This document shows, piece after piece, positions 16,932 through 24,235 of a stretch of DNA of 64,000 nt. Below the pieces are notes generated by a model. It was not told the DNA's origin. It saw only the letters and a list, made by a program, of their open reading frames with translations, and ran no database searches. This stretch comes from Larkinella arboricola. GTDB taxonomy: Bacteria; Bacteroidota; Bacteroidia; Cytophagales; Spirosomataceae. The position numbers were made by a program, and so were the translations under genes. The stretch covers positions 372,001-436,000 of the forward strand of contig NZ_QLMC01000004.1 in assembly GCF_003259745.1 (NCBI RefSeq), in the 5' to 3' direction. Each line of letters begins with the position of its first letter. Position 1 is the stretch's first letter.

Positions 16932-17963
16932 TCACCACTGATACTGGTTGTTGGCTTCGGCGGCATCGTCGGTCAGGGTTGTAAAAACCGAACGGGTTAC
17001 TGACGTTTCGCTGTCCTGCCCTTTGGCGCGTTGCTCGCCAATACCGCCCGGTCCCGGTAACAACAAGTTTACCACCGATAACACTTCGGCGGTCAGACCC
17101 GGCGCTAAACCGTGTATTGCCGTGGCTAACTTGGCGGGCAGCGAAATGATCAGTTCGGCCTGGCCATAGCGGCAGGCTTCCAGAATTTGCCGGGCGCTCT
17201 CTTCCGCGCTTTTCGACAAACCCGGCAGTGAATCGCCAATTTTAAACCAGGCGTATTCTTTTTCGTTTTGTCCCTTAAAAAAAGCATTTCGCGGACTGCC
17301 CGTTCGCATCAGCCCCGGGCAAACCGTCGTGACGTAAATACCATCTTTCATCAGTTCGGCCCGCAGCCCTTCCGAATAGCCCACCAGCGCAAACTTACTG
17401 GTTGTGTACGGAAGCAGGTGCGGAAACGATACTTTCCCGCCAAAGGAGGCAATATTAACGATACGACCCGCCCGGCGCATCTGCATCCGGGGCAATACCG
17501 CGCTGATAGTATGAAAAGCCGACCAGAAATTGATTTCCATCACCTCCCGGAAATCCTCTTCTGTAGCGTGCTCGATGGGCGTGACCAGTATCGTACCCGC
17601 ATTGTTGACCAGCACGTCGATTGGGCCGACTTCCTCCTCAACGGTCTGGATAAATTCCGTTACCTGATCTTTGTCGGTCAGATCGCAGCGATACGTAAAA
17701 ACCGTTACGCCGTTCAACTCCAGATCGGCCTGGGCACGTTCCAGTTCGTCCTGATCCCGGGCGCAGATGGCCAGATTAGCCCCTTCCTGTGCAAATTGCC
17801 GGGCCAGCACCAGGCCCAATCCCCGCGAACCGCCGGTTATCACCACGGTTTTACCCCGAAAATCAATCTTTCGAAACTGGTTCAGGAGGGCTTTGGCTGC
17901 CAGAACAGCGCCAATTCCGGCTAGTCCCCACAAGCCTAGTTTATTCGTGCTGGATAAAGTCAT
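16932..17963 (-). CDS. SDR-family oxidoreductase
   Basis: A 343-residue classical short-chain dehydrogenase/reductase. TGGSRGLG (43-50) is the dinucleotide-binding loop, CRCDLTD-like acidic residues follow strand 3, NNAGT is present, and the catalytic Tyr/Lys are in YTTSK. An N-terminal hydrophobic segment (about 9-27) probably anchors it to the membrane. The C-terminal 80 residues extend past the SDR core and include another hydrophobic stretch (ATAIHGLAPGLTAEVLSVVNLLLPG). The likely reaction is NAD(P)H-dependent reduction or oxidation of a hydroxyl/keto group on a lipid-like substrate, but this is inference. Confidence 0.9.
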   Translation of the reverse strand: MTLSSTNKLGLWGLAGIGAVLAAKALLNQFRKIDFRGKTVVITGGSRGLGLVLARQFAQEGANLAICARDQDELERAQADLELNGVTVFTYRCDLTDKDQVTEFIQTVEEEVGPIDVLVNNAGTILVTPIEHATEEDFREVMEINFWSAFHTISAVLPRMQMRRAGRIVNIASFGGKVSFPHLLPYTTSKFALVGYSEGLRAELMKDGIYVTTVCPGLMRTGSPRNAFFKGQNEKEYAWFKIGDSLPGLSKSAEESARQILEACRYGQAELIISLPAKLATAIHGLAPGLTAEVLSVVNLLLPGPGGIGEQRAKGQDSETSVTRSVFTTLTDDAAEANNQYQW

Positions 17964-18107
17964 TGTGTCGTGTCTTTGTGTTGATTATACTCAACCGCCC
18001 CGGCTGCGGAATGTTGCCGGTCAGCCGCTTTTCTGAGCGAACAGCTTCGTTGGCCGGTCAGCTCCGGCGGCTTTCCCTTCCGGGAGCTGTTGTAGAAAAA
18101 TTCACCG

Positions 18108-18239
18108 ACGAAAATCCGGTGTTGAGGGATAAAAACCGGCTGTTGGTCGATGAAAATAGAATTGTGAAAAAAAAAGATAAAACTGGATTAAACGTTCGGT
18201 CGGGTTGCTCCTCTAAGAGACATAAAAGCACAAATTAAC
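18108..18239 (+). promoter_or_regulatory. Leader with motifs shared by the two 134-residue paralogs
   Basis: Two AAAAnCCGG elements lie 20 bases apart (18111-18119, 18131-18139). Two blocks match the region upstream of the gene at 22465: 18132-18150 (17 of 19 bases equal to 22367-22385) and 18210-18239 (25 of 30 bases equal to 22424-22453). The second block ends 10 bases before the start codon. Common regulation of the paralogs is likely. Confidence 0.6.
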
Positions 18240-18249
18240 ACGACCAACC

Positions 18250-18654
18250 ATGAAAACGACCCTCGTTACTCTCTTTACTCTCGCCGTATTAAGCACTGGA
18301 AGCGCCATGGCGCAACGCGGATATGATCGTTATCCTGATTCCCGGTACAACAGCCGGAATTACGAAAACCAACGGCGTGACGATTTTCAGGAAGACATCA
18401 AAATTGACCGGCTGGATGCCATTGTCGGCCTGTCGCGTCGGCAGGAGAAGGAGTTGAAACGCATTGAAGACCGTTACGATTTCCGCGAGATGGAAGCCGC
18501 CCGCCGTCGTGACCCACGAGCGTATGAATATACCCTGCGCCGGAAAAATCAGGAAATGATGTCGGTGCTGACACCGTCGCAACGCGAAAGACTTTTTGCC
18601 TACCAACAACAATACCGCCGGAACGACCGGGGCTACTACGGCCGCCGGTACTAA
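18250..18654 (+). CDS. Secreted basic protein, paralog A (Spy/CpxP-like character)
   Basis: A 134-residue exported protein. A signal peptide ends at AMAQ (residue 21-22); next come a Gly/Tyr/Arg-rich disordered stretch, a core (about 48-110) with KIDRLDAIVGLSRRQEKELKRIEDRYD, and an LTPSQRERLFAYQQQ helix near the end. The helical, charged core with an LTxxQ-like motif recalls periplasmic Spy/CpxP stress proteins, but the match is loose. A second gene of exactly the same length and layout is at 22465-22869, with about 4 kb between them, and both share leader motifs. The mature protein is strongly basic. The function is unknown; an envelope-stress role is a guess. Confidence 0.8.
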   Translation: MKTTLVTLFTLAVLSTGSAMAQRGYDRYPDSRYNSRNYENQRRDDFQEDIKIDRLDAIVGLSRRQEKELKRIEDRYDFREMEAARRRDPRAYEYTLRRKNQEMMSVLTPSQRERLFAYQQQYRRNDRGYYGRRY

Positions 18655-18686
18655 TGAACACAAGTCAGTTGAGTAGTAGCAGTCTG

Positions 18687-18719
18687 CGGTTTTGATTAAA
18701 AACAACGTAATCAAAGCCG
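18687..18719. repeat. 12-bp inverted repeat downstream of paralog A
   Basis: Arms 18687-18698 and 18708-18719 pair over 12 positions with one G.T wobble around a nine-base loop. It lies 33 bases after the paralog A stop, ahead of the terminator at 18751. Confidence 0.5.
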
Positions 18720-18750
18720 TTTATGAGTAACATACCTACCGTAGCGTTGG

Positions 18751-18778
18751 AACGGGGAAGCAGCTTTGCTTTCCCGTT
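18751..18778 (+). terminator. Rho-independent terminator of paralog A
   Basis: Stem AACGGGGAAGC (18751-18761) with GCTTTCCCGTT (18768-18778), one wobble pair, six-base loop, then a T-rich run. Confidence 0.88.
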
Positions 18779-18876
18779 TTTGTTTTTCGGCTGCTTTCTA
18801 TAAACGTCTTCTCACTGTTTTTGCCAGTACACTGAGAGCCGATTTTTGGTCGGTGCCGTTCCGCCAAATGAAATCT

Positions 18877-19905
18877 TTACGCGCTAAACTGACTTGCCTG
18901 CCGGGCCATGCTCTGCGCCAGTATACTGGCGGCAATCAATTGTAAGGCGTGGTACATCATGATGGGCAGCAGAACAATGCCGACAACGTTGTCCGGAAAC
19001 AACACCGTAACCATGACGCTGCCCTGCACCAGCGATTTTTTGGAGCCGCAGAATAAAGCCGTAATCCGGTCTTCGCGGTTAAAGCCCAGCAGCCGACTCG
19101 CCAGATTGACCAGTGCGTAGATCAGAAAAAACAAACCTAACATACACGCGCCTAATACCACCAGATCCGAAGCCGTCAGGCTCTGAAACATCCGGCGCTC
19201 GAAGGACTCGCAAAACGAGGTGTAGACGATCACCAGAATCACAATCTTGTCGAAGTTGCTCAGGGCCTTTTTGTGGCGTTCGGCCCAGGCACCCAGCCAG
19301 CGGTTGAGCACAATACCCAGCACAACCGGCACAATGACCTGCAAGGCAAGTTTGCCGATGACACTGCCCAGATCGTAATCCGCCGAACCCGTCGATAGAA
19401 ACAGGCCCATCCAGAGGGGCGTAATAAACACGCCGATCAGGCTGGAAATGCTGGCGTTAAATATAGCCGCCGGAATGTTGCCTCCCGCCAGCGACACCAT
19501 GACGACGGACGATGAAACCGTGGAGGGCAGGGCCGCTACGTAGAAAGTCCCCAGCCACAGCAGACGGTTTTCGTCGGTACCAAAAAGCTGTAATCCGGCC
19601 AGAATAATCAGCGGAAAGACAACAAACGTTGTAAGATGAATCGTGAAGTGCAGCTTCCAGTTGCTCAATCCCGCCCGCAGCTTGTCGCCACTGAGCCGCA
19701 GGCCGTAGAAAAAGAAAATAACCGAGACGCCGATGTTGGCCAGATTCGACAGCGAGAACGGCCCTTCCTGAATACCGGGTTCGGGCCAGAGGTAGGCCAG
19801 CCCGATCATGCCGAGCAGTGCCAGCAGAAACCAGTCTAATCCGGCTCGGGCGGCCAGGGCGCTGATGGACGAAAACGAAAAGGAGGAAGTGGGGTGGTTT
19901 TTCAC
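18877..19905 (-). CDS. Bile acid:sodium symporter family transporter (BASS, YfeH-like)
   Basis: A 342-residue inner-membrane transporter with about ten hydrophobic segments, starting near residue 25 (DWFLLALLGMIGLAYLW) and including FFFYGLRLSGDKL, IHLTTFVVFPLIILAGL and ALPSTVSSSVVMVSLAGGN. The last one has the crossed, Pro/Ser-rich motif of the BASS fold. Length and organisation match the YfeH branch rather than animal bile-acid carriers; bacterial members move sodium with small organic anions. The substrate is unknown. It is a single gene with 105 bases of intergenic sequence before the next minus-strand gene. Confidence 0.92.
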   Translation of the reverse strand: MKNHPTSSFSFSSISALAARAGLDWFLLALLGMIGLAYLWPEPGIQEGPFSLSNLANIGVSVIFFFYGLRLSGDKLRAGLSNWKLHFTIHLTTFVVFPLIILAGLQLFGTDENRLLWLGTFYVAALPSTVSSSVVMVSLAGGNIPAAIFNASISSLIGVFITPLWMGLFLSTGSADYDLGSVIGKLALQVIVPVVLGIVLNRWLGAWAERHKKALSNFDKIVILVIVYTSFCESFERRMFQSLTASDLVVLGACMLGLFFLIYALVNLASRLLGFNREDRITALFCGSKKSLVQGSVMVTVLFPDNVVGIVLLPIMMYHALQLIAASILAQSMARQASQFSA

Positions 19906-20010
19906 TGACTTTCAGGTTGTAAGTTATTTCGCGGAGTGGGGCGGAGATTGCTAAAGTTAAACCGCCCGGCGGCTCCGTCTTTGAAATAACCCTTAGAACA
20001 AGGAGTGTGT

Positions 20011-20877
20011 TTACTTCATCTGCCGCTTGAAAAACGCCCAGGCTTCCAGATACACATCAATATCGTTCGGATAATCGTGTTTCCCGCCGATGACTTTCAG
20101 CAGCGTGACTTCGGGTTTGCCCTTGGCCTGATAGGTATACCGCTCAATGGTTTTGCCGTCGTTGGGGTCGGTATCGGGCAAGCGTGTTTTGGAGGGTTGC
20201 TGTTGATAGCCAGCCAGATCCGACCAGTAGCGAAACGTCCGGTCTGTTGAGCGCACCAGGCCCAGGCTAATACCGTTGGCTCGGACTTCCCCGCCTTCGT
20301 ATGGATTGGTTTGATCGGCGGTTCCGTTGACGATCAGGATCGGAATTGCGACGCGTTTTTCCGGACAATCCAGGTTATTCGTGTCGGGCAGGTTGGCGAT
20401 CAATGCCGTTACGGCCCGGAATTTTTCGGGCATGGTCAGGGCCAGCTTGTACGCCATGTGTCCACCACCCGAGGTGCCGACGGCGAAAACGCGTTTCGGA
20501 TCAATCCGGTGGTTTTTGCGGAAATAATCAATCATGGCGTCAAAAAACGCATTGTCGTTGATGTTTTCCAGGTTGGCCGCCGACTGCGCGGTTTTGCGGC
20601 ATTCGTTCCAGTACCGTTTATAACCGTCGGGATAAACCAGCAGGATGTTTTCAGATGGGGCAATAGCTTCGAGTTTGCTGGCGCCCTTGCGGTTGCCGAG
20701 GCCGTTGCCGCCCGAACCGTGGAGCACAAAAACCAGCGATGCGTTCGGTTGGGCCGGTTTCAGAAAATGAAAGGTGCGGTAATGTCCTTCAATCAAAACG
20801 GAGTCTGTAACAGTCTGGCTGTAAGCCGATACAAGGGTGATCAGGAAGAGTAAAAACGTGATTTGTAATCGTGACAT
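20011..20877 (-). CDS. Secreted esterase, PHB-depolymerase/CE1 (LpqC-like) family
   Basis: A 288-residue exported alpha/beta hydrolase. Signal peptide residues 1-20 (SAYSQ); oxyanion motif VLHGSGG (51-57); nucleophile GTSGGG with Ser136; an Asp in NGTADQTNPYEGG; and a His in GGKHDYP near the end. Relatives include LpqC, feruloyl esterases and poly(3-hydroxybutyrate) depolymerases. Here the neighbour 18 bases upstream on the same strand is a sialate O-acetylesterase/acetylxylan-esterase type enzyme, so an acetyl- or feruloyl-esterase role in hemicellulose debranching is more likely than storage-polymer breakdown. The two genes are probably one operon. Confidence 0.85.
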   Translation of the reverse strand: MSRLQITFLLFLITLVSAYSQTVTDSVLIEGHYRTFHFLKPAQPNASLVFVLHGSGGNGLGNRKGASKLEAIAPSENILLVYPDGYKRYWNECRKTAQSAANLENINDNAFFDAMIDYFRKNHRIDPKRVFAVGTSGGGHMAYKLALTMPEKFRAVTALIANLPDTNNLDCPEKRVAIPILIVNGTADQTNPYEGGEVRANGISLGLVRSTDRTFRYWSDLAGYQQQPSKTRLPDTDPNDGKTIERYTYQAKGKPEVTLLKVIGGKHDYPNDIDVYLEAWAFFKRQMK

Positions 20878-20895
20878 ATCGGATATGAATTGTAG

Positions 20896-21690
20896 TCAGG
20901 GATTGACTTTGAGTAGGTTCTGCTGGATAAAAACGTCGGCATATCGCTGGCCCAGGGTTCGGGCGGAAGGCGTATCGAAGTGGGTCGAATCGCCTTTGTG
21001 CGTCAGCCCGGTTGCCAGCACGTAGTAGGCATTGGGAATGTCTTTGGTGGCATTTTGTAACGTTTGGTTAATCAATCCGGCATCGGGGTTGCGGCTGACG
21101 ATGAAGTCCCCCAGCGTTCCGACGACAAACGGCACGTTGGGCGCGTTCAGGTCGGTTCGGAGCCGTTGCACCAGTTGGGCCAGTTTTTGGCCGTAGGCCG
21201 CTGTAAGTTCCGGTTTGGAATCCGACTCGCCTTGGTGCCAGAGAAAACCGGCCAGCTCGCCGTTTTCCAGTGCCTTTCTGGCCCGACGCAGGGCGTCGTC
21301 ATAGGGGTATGATTTCGTCGGTTCATAATAAGCGCCCGGTTTCCACACGTCAATGCCCGAGCCGCCCACCGCGCAGGGCACCAGCCCAATGTTCAGATTG
21401 GGATAGGCATTAGCCAGTTGTTTCGCAAACGAAAAACCCGGCCCCACGCCGATCACCGCCGGTTTGTCAAAGTGCATCGGATCGCGGGCCAGTGTCCAGG
21501 TCTGTTCTTTGGTGAGCATCCAGATACGCGGATTGGTCTGCTGATCAGCGGCTTCGGGTATTCCGCGCCCGGCCATATTCGACTGTCCAATGAGCAGGAA
21601 CACCTTCAGGCGGGGCGGTACATCCTGTCTGAACGCCAGCATCAGGCAACCCATCAGCGAGAAAAAAGCGAGCTTGATACCTGTTTTCAT
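20896..21690 (-). CDS. Secreted SGNH acetylesterase (sialate O-acetylesterase / DUF303 type)
   Basis: A 264-residue exported SGNH-fold esterase. After a signal peptide (1-20) the block-I motif LIGQSNMAGRG places nucleophile Ser37; a Gly-rich block (AVGGSGIDVWKPG) follows; WHQGESD is at 151-157; and DSTHFD near the C-terminus gives the Asp/His pair. This layout is the DUF303 acetylesterase family, which removes O-acetyl groups from sialic acid or xylan. The start at 21690 is preferred to an upstream one by 12 residues because it opens a clean signal peptide. Xylan is the likelier target given the neighbouring CE1-like gene 18 bases downstream. Confidence 0.88.
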   Translation of the reverse strand: MKTGIKLAFFSLMGCLMLAFRQDVPPRLKVFLLIGQSNMAGRGIPEAADQQTNPRIWMLTKEQTWTLARDPMHFDKPAVIGVGPGFSFAKQLANAYPNLNIGLVPCAVGGSGIDVWKPGAYYEPTKSYPYDDALRRARKALENGELAGFLWHQGESDSKPELTAAYGQKLAQLVQRLRTDLNAPNVPFVVGTLGDFIVSRNPDAGLINQTLQNATKDIPNAYYVLATGLTHKGDSTHFDTPSARTLGQRYADVFIQQNLLKVNP

Positions 21691-21878
21691 CAGTTCTGTT
21701 TTCCGTAAAACCCTTCTGATGTTCAATTATACTGTATTCTGCCCAAAGTCCGGCATGGTATCGAAGAGTGGAAGTCGGTCGATAAAGACAGAAAATAGGA
21801 CAATTGCCCAACTTCTGACGGCCCGAGTGGTTACTAGCAACAGGAACCAATCGAACAACCCTCATTCTATTGAAAACG

Positions 21879-22346
21879 ATGGACGAAAAATTGACGGCTG
21901 AAACCCTTGCTCAATCGCTCGGTAGCGGATTAGCGGGTGCTTTTGTATTAACGGTATTGCACGAATCGGTTCGTCGGGTGGTCCCCGAAGCGCCCCGGGC
22001 CGACCTGCTGGGGATGCGGGCCATTGCGAAGGGGCTGCGTGCGGCTGGGCAACAACCGCCCCCGGACGATAAACTGCACACGCTGGCGCTGGGCGGTGAT
22101 ATGGTAGCCAATACCTTGTATTACAGTCTGGTGGGGCTTGGCGGTCGAGAAAATGCCTGGCTGCTCGGTTCCACGCTGGGGGCTGCGGCTGGCGTAGGGG
22201 CGGTGGCGCTGCCCGGACCGATGGGCCTGGGAACGGAACCAAGTGCCCGAACCCCGGCAACGGCGGCCATGACCATCGGCTGGTATCTGGTGGGTGGGCT
22301 GGCTGCGGCCGCGGTCTACAGTTTGTTTGGGCGTACTAATCGGTGA
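21879..22346 (+). CDS. Small membrane protein, unknown function
   Basis: A 155-residue, glycine- and alanine-rich protein with about three to four hydrophobic segments: near residues 13-28 (SGLAGAFVLTVL), 72-85, 92-115 (LLGSTLGAAAGVGAVALPG) and 130-150 (IGWYLVGGLAAAAVY). It is probably an inner-membrane protein. The start at 21879 (ATG) is preferred over a TTG nine bases earlier. No domain is recognised. Its stop codon is inside the first of two 14-base direct repeats that precede paralog B, so transcription of this gene runs into the paralog leader region. Confidence 0.7.
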   Translation: MDEKLTAETLAQSLGSGLAGAFVLTVLHESVRRVVPEAPRADLLGMRAIAKGLRAAGQQPPPDDKLHTLALGGDMVANTLYYSLVGLGGRENAWLLGSTLGAAAGVGAVALPGPMGLGTEPSARTPATAAMTIGWYLVGGLAAAAVYSLFGRTNR

Positions 22347-22371
22347 AAACATCCGGGTAATCGGTGAAAAC
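22337..22371 (+). repeat. 14-bp direct repeats, 21-bp period
   Basis: TAATCGGTGAAAAC occurs exactly at 22337-22350 and again at 22358-22371, a period of 21 bp (two helical turns). It lies 94 bases upstream of the paralog B start, overlapping the end of the membrane-protein gene. The spacing suits a dimeric regulator binding on one face of DNA. Confidence 0.75.
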
Positions 22372-22453
22372 CGTCTGCTGGTCGAGTGGAAGAAATGTTC
22401 GTTAAACGCGGGGGCTAAAAGGGCCTCTAACGGACATAAACGGACAAATAAAC
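22367..22453 (+). promoter_or_regulatory. Leader of paralog B with motifs shared with paralog A
   Basis: Contains the two conserved blocks 22367-22385 and 22424-22453 that match 18132-18150 and 18210-18239. Block 2 starts 41 bases before the start codon here and 40 bases before it in paralog A. Confidence 0.6.
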
Positions 22454-22464
22454 CACTTACGATC

Positions 22465-22869
22465 ATGAAAAAGACAATCTTCGCCCTCGCAACTGTAGCC
22501 CTGTTAAGCACCGGTGTTTCCATGGCGCAACGCGGATATAATCCCAATGTCAACCGTAATCCGGCTCCGCAGGCTCTACCCGGTTCGCGTCAGGACGATA
22601 TCAAAGAAGAGATCAAAATCGACCGACTGGATGCGATAGTCAACCTGTCGCGGAAACAGGAGAAAGAGATCAAGCGCATCGAAGACCGTTACGACAAAAT
22701 GGAAATGGCGAGCCGGCAACGTCGCAATCCGAAAATGTACCAACGGTTTCAGGCTCAGAAACAGCAGGAAATCCTGAATGTGCTGACCAGTAAGCAACGC
22801 GAAAAATGGTTTGCTTTTCAGCAGTCAAACCGCTTCGATCGCGGCAACGGTTACGGTCGCAGAAGCTAA
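22465..22869 (+). CDS. Secreted basic protein, paralog B
   Basis: A 134-residue exported protein, same length as paralog A at 18250. Signal peptide residues 1-21 (SMAQ), a short Asn/Pro/Arg-rich stretch, and a conserved core KIDRLDAIVNLSRKQEKEIK near residues 50-70, then LTSKQREKWFAFQQS close to the end. The core is the best conserved part between the two; the variable ends differ. ATG at 22465 opens a clean signal peptide, whereas the longer in-frame reading upstream runs through the regulatory region. The role is unknown; see paralog A. Confidence 0.8.
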   Translation: MKKTIFALATVALLSTGVSMAQRGYNPNVNRNPAPQALPGSRQDDIKEEIKIDRLDAIVNLSRKQEKEIKRIEDRYDKMEMASRQRRNPKMYQRFQAQKQQEILNVLTSKQREKWFAFQQSNRFDRGNGYGRRS

Positions 22870-22890
22870 CAAGAACCATTAATTCATCAG

Positions 22891-22916
22891 ACCCGTCTTC
22901 TTCAGTGAGGACGGGT
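22891..22916 (+). terminator. Rho-independent terminator of paralog B
   Basis: Stem 22891-22900 with 22907-22916 (one wobble), followed by TTTTTGTTTTT. Confidence 0.9.
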
Positions 22917-22983
22917 TTTTGTTTTTACGCAAAAGAGGTTCTGTGTCTATTGAGCGGTGCCGATCTTTTTGGTAATTTGCTGT

Positions 22984-24120
22984 ATGACGATTCCACCCCT
23001 GGATTTAATTCTTCTGCTCGGGACGGCACAGGGCTTCATCCTGGCGATTTTACTGTGGTTTAACCGGAAGGGCAACCGGATCTCGAACCGGTTGCTGGCC
23101 GCATTGGTCGGTTTGCTGGCGCTGGCGAGTCTGGCCGTGGGCATTCCGGTTGCAAATTGGCAAATCAGCCTGTTTCTGGACTTAGCACCGTTGATCATGG
23201 CCATGCCGATTGGGCCGCTGATCTATTTTTACACCCGGTCTCTGCTCGACCCCGGTTTTCGGCTGGGAAAACGGGAGAAAAGGCATTTCTGGCCGGTGAT
23301 CATCGACTGGGGTAGCAAACTAATCGGCTGGGTTTTTATTATAGGTGTTTTTGCAGGAGTGTTTGATCATACCGATAACCGGAAGGTGGGTTATCTGATG
23401 GACGAGTATAATACCTACGCCGATATTCCGCGCTGGATTTCGGTAACGGTTTACCTGCTCCTGACCTACCGCTGGCTGAACCGGTTTCAGAGCGAAAATC
23501 CGCCCCTCACCGAACCGCACCGGGTAAATATGCGCTGGTTACGGATGTTTCTCAAGGTGTTTCTGGGATTTCAGGTCATCTGGTTTATTCATCTGGTTCC
23601 GTACATCATTCCGGCCACCCGCAACGCCTTGCTGGATGCGTTTGGCTGGTATCCGATCTACATTCCCATTGTGGTCATGATTTACTGGCTGGGCTTGTGG
23701 GGGTACCTCCATTCCAGAACGCCGGTGTTGCCCGAACCGGTTCGGAAAGCAAGCACCACGGCCTTGGCCGACGAGCTTGTTCGGGAAACGTCGGGCGGGT
23801 TACTCCGGGCGATGGAAACCGACCGGCTGTATCTCGACCCGGAACTGAGCGTTGAGAAAGTGGGGCGGCATTTGCAGGTGTCGCCCAAAACGATTTCCGC
23901 CGTATTGAACCAGCACCTCGGCAAGAGCTTCAACACCTTCGTGAATGAATACCGGTTGGAAGAAGTCAAACGTCGGTTGAACGATCCCGTCAACGCTAAC
24001 CTGACAATAACCGGTATTGCGTTCGAGTGCGGCTTTAACTCGCAGGCCACCTTCCAGCGAACGTTCAAGCAGATGACTGGCGTTTCCCCCAAAGAATACC
24101 TCAACCGCGAAACTGCCTAA
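22984..24120 (+). CDS. Membrane-bound AraC-family regulator (7TM + HTH)
   Basis: A 378-residue protein with about seven hydrophobic helices across residues 5-250 (LDLILLLGTAQGF; LLAALVGLLALASLAVG; LFLDLAPLIMAMPIGPLIYFY; a 20-residue stretch near IIDWGSKLIGWVF; WISVTVYLLL; VFLGFQVIWFIHLVPYI; YIPIVVMIYWLGLWGYL) and a C-terminal AraC-type double HTH (about 275-375: LSVEKVGRHLQVSPKTIS and IAFECGFNSQATFQRTFK). It is a one-component sensor of the kind common in Bacteroidota, with the membrane part presumably detecting an envelope or small-molecule signal. ATG at 22984 is preferred over the GTG at 22957. The target is unknown; a 20-bp palindrome sits 48 bases past its stop. Confidence 0.88.
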   Translation: MTIPPLDLILLLGTAQGFILAILLWFNRKGNRISNRLLAALVGLLALASLAVGIPVANWQISLFLDLAPLIMAMPIGPLIYFYTRSLLDPGFRLGKREKRHFWPVIIDWGSKLIGWVFIIGVFAGVFDHTDNRKVGYLMDEYNTYADIPRWISVTVYLLLTYRWLNRFQSENPPLTEPHRVNMRWLRMFLKVFLGFQVIWFIHLVPYIIPATRNALLDAFGWYPIYIPIVVMIYWLGLWGYLHSRTPVLPEPVRKASTTALADELVRETSGGLLRAMETDRLYLDPELSVEKVGRHLQVSPKTISAVLNQHLGKSFNTFVNEYRLEEVKRRLNDPVNANLTITGIAFECGFNSQATFQRTFKQMTGVSPKEYLNRETA

Positions 24121-24168
24121 CCCACCAACTCCGAACGGGCTGTGATGCTTTATTTTTCTGAAATTAGC

Positions 24169-24188
24169 GCTCAAATCCGGATTTGAGC
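24169..24188. promoter_or_regulatory. 20-bp perfect palindrome (operator-like)
   Basis: GCTCAAATCC followed directly by its exact reverse complement, with no spacer. It lies 48 bases downstream of the AraC regulator stop and 47 bases upstream of the M1 peptidase start. The lack of a loop and T-run makes it more like a dimeric-protein binding site than a terminator. Confidence 0.6.
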
Positions 24189-24235
24189 AGACTGATGTGC
24201 TGTTTTTGGCCTGTTTTGGCCTAAACAACACGACA

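Noticed and set aside
22294-22464. N-terminal extension of paralog B by 57 codons
   Set aside because: It runs through conserved leader motifs and lacks a signal peptide start; the ATG at 22465 matches paralog A exactly.
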